Assembly (NCBI RefSeq): GCF_000737705.1
Contig: NZ_JPRH01000007.1
Location: 62,001 to 126,000 of the forward strand
DNA from: Chryseobacterium soli
GTDB lineage: Bacteria; Bacteroidota; Bacteroidia; Flavobacteriales; Weeksellaceae
DNA: 64,000 nucleotides
Direction: 5' to 3'
A program made the translations under genes and the position numbers. The first letter of the stretch is position 1; each line of letters opens with the position of its first letter. Of this stretch, positions 8,784 through 16,922 are shown in pieces. A model generated the notes under the pieces. That model was given only the letters and a program-made list of their open reading frames with translations, had not been told where the DNA came from and did no database searches.

Positions 8784-8927
8784 TTAGGGCTGGTTTCCAC
8801 CACCACATCCGTCGTACGGCATGCATTGCCATTTCCCGCTGATTAAACAGAGCTGACCACCCGGGCAGTTAATACCTCCGCTAATTGCTTTCATTTCCTG
8901 TCTTTCGATTTTTTTTAAATTTTTCAT
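8784..8927 (-). CDS. Cys-rich double-glycine leader peptide
   Basis: 47 residues. Leader MKNLKKIERQEMKAISGG, then a 29-residue product with four cysteines (21, 27, 35, 41) and a Gly-rich end. First gene of a tandem pair on the minus strand. The sequence around the start (ATTATGAAAAATTT) is shared with the genes at 6866 and 29143, which supports this start codon and a common origin. Confidence 0.7.
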   Translation of the reverse strand: MKNLKKIERQEMKAISGGINCPGGQLCLISGKWQCMPYDGCGGGNQP

Positions 8928-9214
8928 AATATTTCGGTTTAGTTCTATCCGAAATTAATAAATTTTCTTTAACTGAAGTGAAATTATCTTAAAAATATTT
9001 ATTTGTGATATTTTATTTTTTAGGAAAAATAGACATCGGACTATTGATCTTGTAGGTATAAAAGAACATAGAAGTCGGAAATTTTACATTTTATTTTGCC
9101 GAATCTTTTTTTTCGATTGCTTTTTTGAAAATTACCCCATTTAGTTTTGGTGGATTTACATAAAATAAATAGTAAAATCAGTATTATTGTAATAGAAATA
9201 ATTGGTGAAATGTT

Positions 9215-9964
9215 ATGGGGCACTGGGAGATTTTTTTATTTTTTTTAATCATTGCTTTCGTATATTCCTCTGTAGGGTTTGGCGGCGGATCCAGCTATCT
9301 GGCTGTTTTGGCGATGTACAGTCTTCCGTATCAGGAGATACGTTTAACAGCATTGATCTGTAATGTTATCGTGGTAGTAGGCGGTGTTTATATTTATATT
9401 AAAAACAAACAGATTGACTGGAAAAAAATACTTCCCATTACCTTTGCCAGTGTGCCTATGGCCTATTTGGGAGCTATACTAAAAATCAGTCAGGAAACCT
9501 TTTTTTTAATTTTGGGAATCACTTTAGTAATCGCTGCTGTACTATTATGGGTGAAAACAGATGTGAAGAAAGAAGAGAATTTGGCAGAAGCTTCCAAACC
9601 ATCAATTCTTAGAAATAGTTTTCTGGGTGGAGGGATAGGATTTTTATCCGGATTGGTAGGAATTGGCGGCGGAATTTTTCTCTCCCCTTTACTTAATCTG
9701 CTGAAATGGGATACACCCCGGAAAATTGCAGCAACGTCCAGTGTATTTATACTGGTGAATTCTATATCAGGTATTTTTGGACAGATGTCGAAATTATCTG
9801 TAGATATAGATTATTTCAGAATTTTGAGTTTATGTCTGGCCGTATTTGCTGGTGGGCAGATAGGCTCTAGAATGTCTCTGAAATGGAATCTTTTAGTCAT
9901 CAAAAGAATGACAGCGGTTCTTGTTTTGGTGGCGGGGATAAATATTTTAATAAAATACTGGTAA
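9215..9964 (+). CDS. TSUP (TauE/SafE) family membrane transporter
   Basis: 249 residues with about eight hydrophobic spans. The two copies of the family glycine motif are visible: SSVGFGGGSSYLAV near the N-terminus and LSGLVGIGGGIFLSPLL in the second half. TSUP proteins move organosulfur compounds, sulfite or other small anions across the inner membrane. It is the first gene of the plus-strand molybdenum cluster, 21 bp before moaD, so it may handle a sulfur compound or anion connected with molybdopterin synthesis or with the oxidoreductase downstream. That link is inference from position. Confidence 0.85.
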   Translation: MGHWEIFLFFLIIAFVYSSVGFGGGSSYLAVLAMYSLPYQEIRLTALICNVIVVVGGVYIYIKNKQIDWKKILPITFASVPMAYLGAILKISQETFFLILGITLVIAAVLLWVKTDVKKEENLAEASKPSILRNSFLGGGIGFLSGLVGIGGGIFLSPLLNLLKWDTPRKIAATSSVFILVNSISGIFGQMSKLSVDIDYFRILSLCLAVFAGGQIGSRMSLKWNLLVIKRMTAVLVLVAGINILIKYW

Positions 9965-9985
9965 ATCCGGGTTAAAAAATTAACA

Positions 9986-10228
9986 ATGAAACTAAAAATA
10001 TTAGCTTTCGGAATAACAAAAGATATTTTCGGAACCTCAGAAAAAGAAATCGAGGTAGATGAATGGTTGACTGTAAGTCAGTTAAAAAATATCCTGGAAG
10101 AAGATTTTCCGGGGCTTAAAAAGCTGAATTCTTATTTTATTGCCATTGATGAAGAATATGCAGAAGAAGATCAGGTGATAACCAGTACAAACGAAATAGC
10201 AATAATTCCTCCTGTAAGTGGAGGATAA
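9986..10228 (+). CDS. moaD: MoaD, molybdopterin synthase sulfur carrier subunit
   Basis: 80 residues, the normal length, with a ubiquitin-like pattern (MKLKILAFGITKDIFG at the start) and the obligatory C-terminal Gly-Gly (PPVSGG). The C-terminal Gly is adenylated by MoeB and then carries the thiocarboxylate used by MoaE to make molybdopterin. MoaE follows after 4 bp. The two final Gly codons (GGA GGA) together with the stop make a purine-rich stretch ahead of the moaE start and may act as its ribosome site. Confidence 0.93.
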   Translation: MKLKILAFGITKDIFGTSEKEIEVDEWLTVSQLKNILEEDFPGLKKLNSYFIAIDEEYAEEDQVITSTNEIAIIPPVSGG

Positions 10229-10232
10229 AGGT

Positions 10233-10649
10233 ATGATTGATATAAAAATAACAGAAGATCCGCTTTCTATCATTCACTGTCTTGAGATAGCTCAGGATCT
10301 GGGCAGCGGAGGTATTGCAACATTTATAGGAACGGTTCGTAACAAGACCAAAGATAAACCTGTTATCCGTCTTGAATACGAATGCTACCAATCTATGGCA
10401 ATAAAAGAAATACAAAAAATAGTGGAAAAAGCTATTTCTTTATTTTCCGTACGGAATGTAGTGGTACATCACCGTATCGGAATCTTATATCCCGGTGATG
10501 CTGCAGTGATCATAGTTGTAAGTGACGGACATAGAGATGCTGTTTTTGATGCCTGCCGTTATATTATTGATACCGTAAAACAGAAAGTTCCCATCTGGAA
10601 AAAAGAAGTTTTTGAAGATGGGGATGAATGGGTTTCTGCCCATCCATAA
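10233..10649 (+). CDS. moaE: MoaE, molybdopterin synthase catalytic subunit
   Basis: 138 residues from ATG at 10233; an in-frame GTG at 10218 would overlap moaD and adds nothing conserved. Family motifs: GGIATFIGTVRN, LEYECYQSMA, VHHRIGILYPGDAAV, and the C-terminal KQKVPIWKKE carrying the catalytic Lys. It converts cyclic pyranopterin monophosphate to molybdopterin using MoaD thiocarboxylate. Cytoplasmic. Its partner MoaD is directly upstream. Confidence 0.93.
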   Translation: MIDIKITEDPLSIIHCLEIAQDLGSGGIATFIGTVRNKTKDKPVIRLEYECYQSMAIKEIQKIVEKAISLFSVRNVVVHHRIGILYPGDAAVIIVVSDGHRDAVFDACRYIIDTVKQKVPIWKKEVFEDGDEWVSAHP

Positions 10650-10698
10650 TTTTGAGAAATAAAATTTCGTATATTTACTCTACAAGTCCTTTATGTAG

Positions 10699-11571
10699 AT
10701 GAAAGCCAATACATCGGAAAATAAATCAGTACAGAAGATCGAGATTATCAAAGTTAAAGACAACAAAAGTTTTTTCTATGCTGATGATATTTCTGTAGAA
10801 GAACCTTTGGAAATAAGGGTTTCCTATCGTACTGAAGACCGGAAAGAAAGCAAAAATATATCGGTGACGATGCGAACACCAGGTAATGATAATGAACTTG
10901 CCGTAGGTTTTTTATTTACAGAAGGCATTATTTCCGGCGGTGAACAAGTCAAAAGTGTAAATCATTCTCAGGCAGAATGTTCCAGAAACCGTGAAAACAT
11001 TGTAATTGTTGAGCTTGCGGACGGTTTCATTCCTCAATTGATGAAAGCAGACAGAAACTTTTATACGACTTCCAGTTGTGGTGTATGTGGAAAAGGATCT
11101 ATTGAATCAATACGAACGGTGACTTCTTTTCAAAATCTCAAAAAATCTCATCAGAAAGTAACGTTTGAGACCTTATATCAATTACCGGAAAAACTACAGT
11201 CTTTTCAAAATAACTTCAGTGCAACAGGAGGAATACATGCTTCAGGTATTTTTGATTTAGAAGGCAATCTGCTTGCTTTACGGGAAGATGTCGGAAGACA
11301 TAATGCATTAGACAAACTTATTGGACATGCTTTATTCACCCATATGCTTCCACTTCAACAGAAAATCCTGGTGTTAAGCGGAAGAGCCAGTTTTGAACTG
11401 ATTCAGAAGGCGGCAATGGCTGGTATTTCTATAGTTGCAGCAATAGGAGCTCCATCCAGTCTCGCAGTGGATTTAGCAAAAGAATTTGATATTACACTAT
11501 TAGGATTTTTAAGAGATAACCGTTTTAATATCTATCATAAAAGCAGTAGCCTCGAGATTATCCAAAAGTAG
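10699..11571 (+). CDS. fdhD: FdhD, formate dehydrogenase accessory sulfurtransferase
   Basis: 290 residues. FdhD moves sulfur from a cysteine desulfurase onto the molybdenum cofactor of formate dehydrogenases. The working Cys pair is present in SSCGVCGKGSI (C127 and C130), and the family blocks TGGIHASGIF and REDVGRHNALDKLIGHAL follow. It sits 28 bp before a small unknown protein and then the FdhF/YdeP-type oxidoreductase, which is its likely client. The upstream gap is 49 bp. Confidence 0.93.
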   Translation: MKANTSENKSVQKIEIIKVKDNKSFFYADDISVEEPLEIRVSYRTEDRKESKNISVTMRTPGNDNELAVGFLFTEGIISGGEQVKSVNHSQAECSRNRENIVIVELADGFIPQLMKADRNFYTTSSCGVCGKGSIESIRTVTSFQNLKKSHQKVTFETLYQLPEKLQSFQNNFSATGGIHASGIFDLEGNLLALREDVGRHNALDKLIGHALFTHMLPLQQKILVLSGRASFELIQKAAMAGISIVAAIGAPSSLAVDLAKEFDITLLGFLRDNRFNIYHKSSSLEIIQK

Positions 11572-11599
11572 TCTGCATACATGTCAAAAGAATAAACAA

Positions 11600-11950
11600 A
11601 TGAAAATAAGAATTAAAGATAACTCAATAAGATTTCGTCTGACGCAGTCAGAAGTTGCAGAATTAGGAGAAAGCGGAATAGTTTCCAGCTTTACCCAGTT
11701 TGTGGAGAGACCGTTCATTTACGCAATAGAAAGAACAGATGATGAAGTGTTGTCTGCCGAATTTATTGAAAATAGAATGGTGATGAAAATGCCTAAGCGA
11801 ATGGTTGAAGAGTTTGTATCAACAGACAGGGTAGGCTTTGACGGACAAACGGGCGAGATTAAACTGCTTGTGGAAAAGGACTTTGTGTGTATTGATAATA
11901 CGCTGGAGGACCAAAGTGATAACTATCCAAACCCAAATCTTAAATGCTGA
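11600..11950 (+). CDS. Small conserved protein between fdhD and the oxidoreductase (DUF7009-like)
   Basis: 116 residues starting MKIRIKDNSIRFRLTQSEVA, then beta-rich segments (RPFIYAIER, FIENRMVMKMPKRMVEEF) and a single Cys at the C-terminus plus one in FVCIDN. No signal peptide or membrane span. I associate this N-terminal pattern with DUF7009, from memory and with moderate certainty. Its position, 28 bp after fdhD and 20 bp before the oxidoreductase, suggests a role in maturing or regulating that enzyme, but no biochemical function can be read from the sequence. Confidence 0.65.
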   Translation: MKIRIKDNSIRFRLTQSEVAELGESGIVSSFTQFVERPFIYAIERTDDEVLSAEFIENRMVMKMPKRMVEEFVSTDRVGFDGQTGEIKLLVEKDFVCIDNTLEDQSDNYPNPNLKC

Positions 11951-11970
11951 TAATCCCAAAATAAAAAGCA

Positions 11971-14364
11971 ATGAAAGAAATTGATGAAAATAAAATAGAA
12001 CAAGAAATAAATAAGGAGCCCAGTGCCGAAAACCCTTATGAATTACTTGACCTAAAGCTTAGTCATGTTGAAACATCAGCGGCAGGAATTCCTGCTGTGA
12101 TCGCTGCTTTTAGTGATTTATTAGAAGAAAAAACACCTGTCAGAGGAATGCGGGCTTTATTTAAAATGAATCAGATGGGAGGTTTCGATTGCCCCAGCTG
12201 TGCATGGCCGGATCCTGACGATGAACGTTCAGTACTGGGTGAATATTGCGAGAATGGAGCAAAAGCACTGGCAGAAGAGGCAACCACTAAAAAAGTTACC
12301 CCAGAGTTTTTTAAACAAAATTCGGTTTATGATCTTGCTAAATTAGATGATTATCAGATTGGTAAAATGGGAAGGCTTACAGATCCAATGTATTTACCGG
12401 AAGGAGCTACCCACTATCAGCCGATCAGCTGGGATCATGCCTTCAAAAAAATAGCAGAACATCTCAATGCACTGGAATCTCCGGACGAAGCCGCTTTTTA
12501 TACATCCGGAAGAACGAGTAACGAAGCATCATTCGTGTATCAGTTATTTGCAAAAGAGTTTGGAACCAATAATATGCCCGACTGTTCCAATATGTGCCAT
12601 GAGACCTCAGGATCTGCATTGCGTCCAACGATTGGAATTGGTAAAGGAACAGTAACCCTGGAAGATTTTTACGAAGCCGAGCTTATTATAATCATAGGAC
12701 AAAACCCGGGGACCAACGCTCCGAGAATGATGAGCGCTCTGGCCAAAGGAAAAGCAAACGGAGCTAAAATCATTGCTGTTAATCCACTGCCGGAAGCCGG
12801 TTTGATGGGATTTGTTAATCCACAAAGTGTTAAAGATATCCTTAAACGAGGCGTCCAGCTTGCGGACCTTTATCTGCCGGTAAAGATTAACGGTGATATG
12901 GCACTGCTGAAAGCCCTTGAGCTCATATTAATTGAATTTGAAAATAAAAATCCGGGTACAGTATTCGATGATCAGTTTATTAAAGAAAAAACGGTAGGAT
13001 ATACTGATTTCCTGAAACAGTTTGATCATTATAATCTGGACGAATTGGCCACGCTTTCAGGAGTTGCCAAAGAAGATCTTTATAAGGCAGCAGAAATGAT
13101 AGCGTCCAGAAAAAGAATCATTGTGAGCTGGGGAATGGGACTTACCCAACAGCCGAATGGCGTAGATATGATCCGTGAAATTCTCAATATACTCTTACTG
13201 AAAGGAAGCATAGGAAAACCCGGATCAGGGGTTTGCCCAGTTCGTGGTCATAGCAATGTACAAGGAAACAGAACCATGATGATTGATGAAAAGCCCACAG
13301 ATGAACAGCTTGACCGTCTTGAAAAGTTCTATGGTTTTAAAGTACCTCGTAAACATGGTTATGACGTGGTAAGAGCTATCAAAGCGATTCATGAAGAAAA
13401 AATAAAAGTGATGTTTTGTATGGGAGGTAATTTCGTGTCAGCAACGCCGGATACTACCTATACAGCACACGCACTACGAAAACTGAATTTACTTGTATCG
13501 GTTTCCACCAAACTGAACCGGGGGCACCTTGTTCATGGGAAGGAAGCACTTATCCTGCCAACCTACGGACGAAGTGATAAAGATATCGTGAATGGTGAAA
13601 TACAGATTGTGACGACAGAAAATTCCATGGGAGTGGTGCAGGATTCAAAAGGAATGCTGGATGCCTTATCAGATAATCTGGTGAATGAAACCCAGATCGT
13701 TTGCCGCATGGCAATGGCTACTTTAGGCGAAAGATCTGTGGTCAACTGGCAACGTTACCACGATAGTTATGATGCAGTACGGGATGACATCGAGCAATGT
13801 ATTCCGGGTTTTGAAAATTATAATGTTCGTGTTCGTCAAAAAGGAGGTTTCTATCTTCCCAATGCTGCACGGGATAAACAATATTTCTCTAAGGAACTGG
13901 GAGGGCGTGCTCCATTTACATTAACGGAAATACCGGATAATAAGCTGGCCGATGATGAATACATGATGGCTACCACCCGTACCCATGATCAGTTTAACAC
14001 CACTATTTACGGATTAGATGACCGGTATCGGGGTATTAAGAATGAGCGCCGTGTCGTATTTATGAACCAAAAAGATATTGATAAGGCTGGATTTAAAGCT
14101 GGAGATAAAGTAGATCTTTATAATTATGATGATGGGATAGAAAGGGTGGCACCTCTGTTTATTATTGTTTCCTATAAGATCCCGGAAAAGAATACAGTCA
14201 CTTATTTCCCGGAAACCAATGTATTGGTATCAGTAAATAATGTAGTGAAAGACAGCAATATGCCTGCTTCCAAATATGTGAAGATCAAAATAAAAAAACA
14301 TGATCCGGAAGTGTACAAAAAAGTGGACGAAATGCTCTATAAAGGAGCTGTTCAACGTTCATAG
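11971..14364 (+). CDS. FdhF/YdeP-family molybdopterin oxidoreductase
   Basis: 797 residues, close to the usual size for this subfamily. It has the N-terminal FDCPSCAWPDPDD signature (C74, C77, with C93 nearby) typical of YdeP-type enzymes, AFYTSGRTSNEASFVYQLF, IIIGQNPGTNAPRM in the cofactor-binding fold, and a C-terminal molybdopterin-dinucleotide-binding domain (TRTHDQFNTTIYG, then a late YKIPEKNTVTYFP). No Tat or Sec signal, so it is cytoplasmic. It probably uses a bis-MGD cofactor supplied by the facing moa/moe/mob genes and sulfurated by FdhD. Whether the substrate is formate is uncertain: members of this branch have no well-proved reaction. Confidence 0.85.
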   Translation: MKEIDENKIEQEINKEPSAENPYELLDLKLSHVETSAAGIPAVIAAFSDLLEEKTPVRGMRALFKMNQMGGFDCPSCAWPDPDDERSVLGEYCENGAKALAEEATTKKVTPEFFKQNSVYDLAKLDDYQIGKMGRLTDPMYLPEGATHYQPISWDHAFKKIAEHLNALESPDEAAFYTSGRTSNEASFVYQLFAKEFGTNNMPDCSNMCHETSGSALRPTIGIGKGTVTLEDFYEAELIIIIGQNPGTNAPRMMSALAKGKANGAKIIAVNPLPEAGLMGFVNPQSVKDILKRGVQLADLYLPVKINGDMALLKALELILIEFENKNPGTVFDDQFIKEKTVGYTDFLKQFDHYNLDELATLSGVAKEDLYKAAEMIASRKRIIVSWGMGLTQQPNGVDMIREILNILLLKGSIGKPGSGVCPVRGHSNVQGNRTMMIDEKPTDEQLDRLEKFYGFKVPRKHGYDVVRAIKAIHEEKIKVMFCMGGNFVSATPDTTYTAHALRKLNLLVSVSTKLNRGHLVHGKEALILPTYGRSDKDIVNGEIQIVTTENSMGVVQDSKGMLDALSDNLVNETQIVCRMAMATLGERSVVNWQRYHDSYDAVRDDIEQCIPGFENYNVRVRQKGGFYLPNAARDKQYFSKELGGRAPFTLTEIPDNKLADDEYMMATTRTHDQFNTTIYGLDDRYRGIKNERRVVFMNQKDIDKAGFKAGDKVDLYNYDDGIERVAPLFIIVSYKIPEKNTVTYFPETNVLVSVNNVVKDSNMPASKYVKIKIKKHDPEVYKKVDEMLYKGAVQRS

Positions 14365-14382
14365 TTTTAAAAAAAATAATAC

Positions 14383-14868
14383 ATGAAAAAAATATTTTTA
14401 TTACCATTATTTTTAGCTTCAGGGATTGCTTTTACCCAGTCTTCATACAAATTAAAGGTCAGTGGTGAAGTGCAGCAACCATTGGAACTTTCTTTATCAG
14501 ATCTTTCAAAAATGCCCAGAAAAGAAGCTTCATTAAAAGATAAAGAAGGAAATGTACATACATCTACTGGGGTAGCTGTTTCCGATATTCTTGCAAAAGC
14601 CGGAGTACCTTCAGGGAAAGAACTTCATGGAGAAAACCTTTCAAAATATCTGCTTGTAAAGTGCACAGATGGATACCGGGTTTTATTTTCATTGGCAGAA
14701 CTTGACGCTTCTATTGCAGAAAAAAATGTCATTATTGCAGATACAGTAGACGGCAAACCATTATTGGAGAAAAAAGGTCCGCTTCGTATGATTGCAGAGG
14801 GCGAGAAAAAGCCTGCCCGCAGCTCTTACCAGGTAGAATCACTAATAATAGGACACGTTAAAGATTAA
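14383..14868 (+). CDS. Exported PF00174-like (molybdopterin-binding fold) small protein
   Basis: 161 residues with a signal peptide ending near AFTQS. The remainder resembles the oxidoreductase molybdopterin-binding domain PF00174: YKLKVSGEVQQPLELSLSDL, STGVAVSDILAKAGVP, VKCTDGYRVLFSLAELD and a C-terminal GPLRMIAEGEKKPARS. Full sulfite-oxidase-type enzymes are longer and have a Cys ligand to Mo; the single Cys here (VKCTDG) lies in a different place, so it may bind ligand without Mo catalysis. Periplasmic. It follows the cytoplasmic oxidoreductase by 18 bp, so they are probably co-transcribed. Confidence 0.75.
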   Translation: MKKIFLLPLFLASGIAFTQSSYKLKVSGEVQQPLELSLSDLSKMPRKEASLKDKEGNVHTSTGVAVSDILAKAGVPSGKELHGENLSKYLLVKCTDGYRVLFSLAELDASIAEKNVIIADTVDGKPLLEKKGPLRMIAEGEKKPARSSYQVESLIIGHVKD

Positions 14869-14894
14869 TTTCCAGACGCGATTATAGAAATCAT

Positions 14895-15809
14895 ATGATT
14901 ATAAGAAAAAAAGAACATTGGTTCAAAATGCTTTTTGTCTGGCATGGATCTGTATTACCACGGCTGTTGCCACGCCTTATCCTACTTTTTGTATTATCTC
15001 TGGGGGTAGCCTATCTTCATGGGATTATTTTTTCATTTAAAATTCCGCTCAATCCGGCCCCATTAACGTTGTTTGGTTTTGTGCTGGCTTTATTTTTAGG
15101 ATTTCGTAATAATGTAAGTTATGACAGATTCTGGGAAGGACGAAAATTATGGGGGGCATTACTAAACGTAGCCCGGTCACTGACACGTCAGACGCTGACC
15201 CTGAAAAAAAGAAAAGATCTATCTTCGGTTTCTGAATTTATTCAGATGCTTAGCTCTTTTATATTTGCCCTCAAACATCAGCTTAGGAAAACAGATTCTT
15301 ATGATGATTTAAAGCAAAGACTGGATGAAGAGAAGTTGGAACTGGTCATGAAAGCAAAATATAAGCCTATTGTCCTTATGCGATTGATGGCAGAATGGGT
15401 TCAGAAAGCAAAAGACGAAGGTGAAATTGATACCATACAACAGGCCCGTTTTGATGAAAATTTAGATAAACTTGCAGATATAGTAGGCGGATGCGAAAGA
15501 ATTGTTTCTACTCCCATTCCTTACAGCTATAGGGTCTTATTACATCGTACAGTTTATATTTACTGTGCGCTGCTGCCTTTTGGATTGGTTGATACGCTGG
15601 ATTGGTTCATGCCGTTTATTGTGATATTTGTAGCCTATACATTCGTGGCCTTTGAAGCCATCGCAGATGAAATTGAAGATCCGTTTGGTACAGAAGCAAA
15701 TGATTTGGCATTGAACAGTATGTGTCATATGATTGATGAAACCATGCATGAACTGGCCGGAGAGCAGATTATTACTTCACAAAAACCTGTTCAAAATATT
15801 ATAGACTGA
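14895..15809 (+). CDS. Bestrophin-family anion channel (UPF0187)
   Basis: 304 residues with four hydrophobic regions. The bestrophin hallmark is visible early: LGFRNNVSYDRFWEGRKLWG, followed by the long helical cytosolic part and FEAIADEIEDPFGTEANDL near the end, where the acidic cluster and the DPFG motif are conserved across the family. Bacterial members form pentameric ion channels. It lies 26 bp after the PF00174-like gene and ends exactly against the moeB stop on the other strand. A channel inside a molybdenum-enzyme operon is unexpected. Confidence 0.9.
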   Translation: MIIRKKEHWFKMLFVWHGSVLPRLLPRLILLFVLSLGVAYLHGIIFSFKIPLNPAPLTLFGFVLALFLGFRNNVSYDRFWEGRKLWGALLNVARSLTRQTLTLKKRKDLSSVSEFIQMLSSFIFALKHQLRKTDSYDDLKQRLDEEKLELVMKAKYKPIVLMRLMAEWVQKAKDEGEIDTIQQARFDENLDKLADIVGGCERIVSTPIPYSYRVLLHRTVYIYCALLPFGLVDTLDWFMPFIVIFVAYTFVAFEAIADEIEDPFGTEANDLALNSMCHMIDETMHELAGEQIITSQKPVQNIID

Positions 15810-16850
15810 TTATGGATGGAGTTTTCCGATACCGCCTTTCAGGGAAAATACTTCTTTTTCCGGAAAGGTTTTTTTAATTTTTCTGGCAGCTTCTGCACTG
15901 CGTTTTCCGGACTGGCAATAGACTACAATAGGTTGGGATACAGCAGAAATAATCTGAAAATGGTCATGTAGATTTTCCACGGGAATATTGTCCCCGCCTA
16001 TATTAAAGTCCTGATGTTCTTGTGCTGTCCGTACATCTATAATTTTAAAATTTCCCTGATTTTCTTTAAAATATTCAAAGGTTATCAAAGGAATAGTTTG
16101 TTGCAGTTCTGTAATTGCGGCTGAGGTTTTTCTTAACTTAATAATTTGAGTTCTGCCGCTCATCACATTCATCATCCATAATTTTCCGGCTAAAATACCT
16201 TCAGAACCGGTTACATATTTGATGGCTTCATTGGCTTGCATACAACCGACGATTCCGGCAAGGGTAGGAATCACTCCGCCTTCTCTGCAGTTGGGAACCT
16301 GTGACTCTTCAACATTAGGAAATACATCACGGTAATTCGTTGAATACGAACCATCTTTCTGTAACATATTCCAAACACTTACCTGACCTTCATACTGATA
16401 AATAGCCCCGTAGATTAAGGGTTTTCCAGCCAAAACACAGGCGTCATTCAGTAAACATTTCGTTTCAAAATTATCCGTTCCTTCAATAATCAGATCAAAT
16501 TCTGAAATCAAATCCATTACATTAGAAGAAGAAACCCTCAAACGATAAGGCTGAACCGAAACAGACGGATTTTGTTGCTCTAATTTTTTAGCAGCAACGT
16601 CTACTTTAAACAATCCGACGTCATCCGGAGTATACAAAATCTGCCGGTGCAGATTGCTTAGAGAAACAATATCATCATCGGCAATGCCAATCGTACCTAT
16701 GCCGGAAGAGGCCAGATACTGTGCTGAAGGGCAGCCGAGACCTCCCATACCAACAATCAGAACTTTGGCATTTTGAAGTAATTCCTGGGAAGAAATACCA
16801 AATTCCGGTAAAACCATCTGGCATTGATAGCGTTCAAACGGGTGATTCAT
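15810..16850 (-). CDS. moeB: MoeB/ThiF-type adenylyltransferase fused to rhodanese domain
   Basis: 346 residues. Residues 1-240 are an E1-like activating domain: VLIVGMGGLGCPSAQYLASS for ATP, LSNLHRQILY and the catalytic-Cys block VPNCREGGVIPTLAG. Residues 255-346 are a rhodanese with the active loop VVYCQSGKRSAEAA. The pair would adenylate the MoaD C-terminus and supply sulfur to it. The two CxxC zinc pairs usual in E. coli-type MoeB are absent (YSTNYRDVFP where the first is expected), so this is a zinc-free variant. It could also serve ThiS, but the operon favours MoaD. Confidence 0.88.
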   Translation of the reverse strand: MNHPFERYQCQMVLPEFGISSQELLQNAKVLIVGMGGLGCPSAQYLASSGIGTIGIADDDIVSLSNLHRQILYTPDDVGLFKVDVAAKKLEQQNPSVSVQPYRLRVSSSNVMDLISEFDLIIEGTDNFETKCLLNDACVLAGKPLIYGAIYQYEGQVSVWNMLQKDGSYSTNYRDVFPNVEESQVPNCREGGVIPTLAGIVGCMQANEAIKYVTGSEGILAGKLWMMNVMSGRTQIIKLRKTSAAITELQQTIPLITFEYFKENQGNFKIIDVRTAQEHQDFNIGGDNIPVENLHDHFQIISAVSQPIVVYCQSGKRSAEAARKIKKTFPEKEVFSLKGGIGKLHP

Positions 16851-16922
16851 ACTTATTTCTTTTTGTTACCTCGTGCTCACGAAAGTATCTCAGTAACTGA
16901 ATTCGTGAATTAATGGATTTTT

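Noticed and set aside
9041-9223. 60-codon minus-strand frame with one hydrophobic segment
   Set aside because: It needs a GTG start that overlaps the TSUP gene start, has no further support, and the hydrophobic stretch can come from AT-rich DNA. A small membrane protein is not excluded.
10218-10232. GTG start for moaE
   Set aside because: It overlaps moaD and the added residues are not conserved in MoaE; ATG at 10233 begins the family domain.
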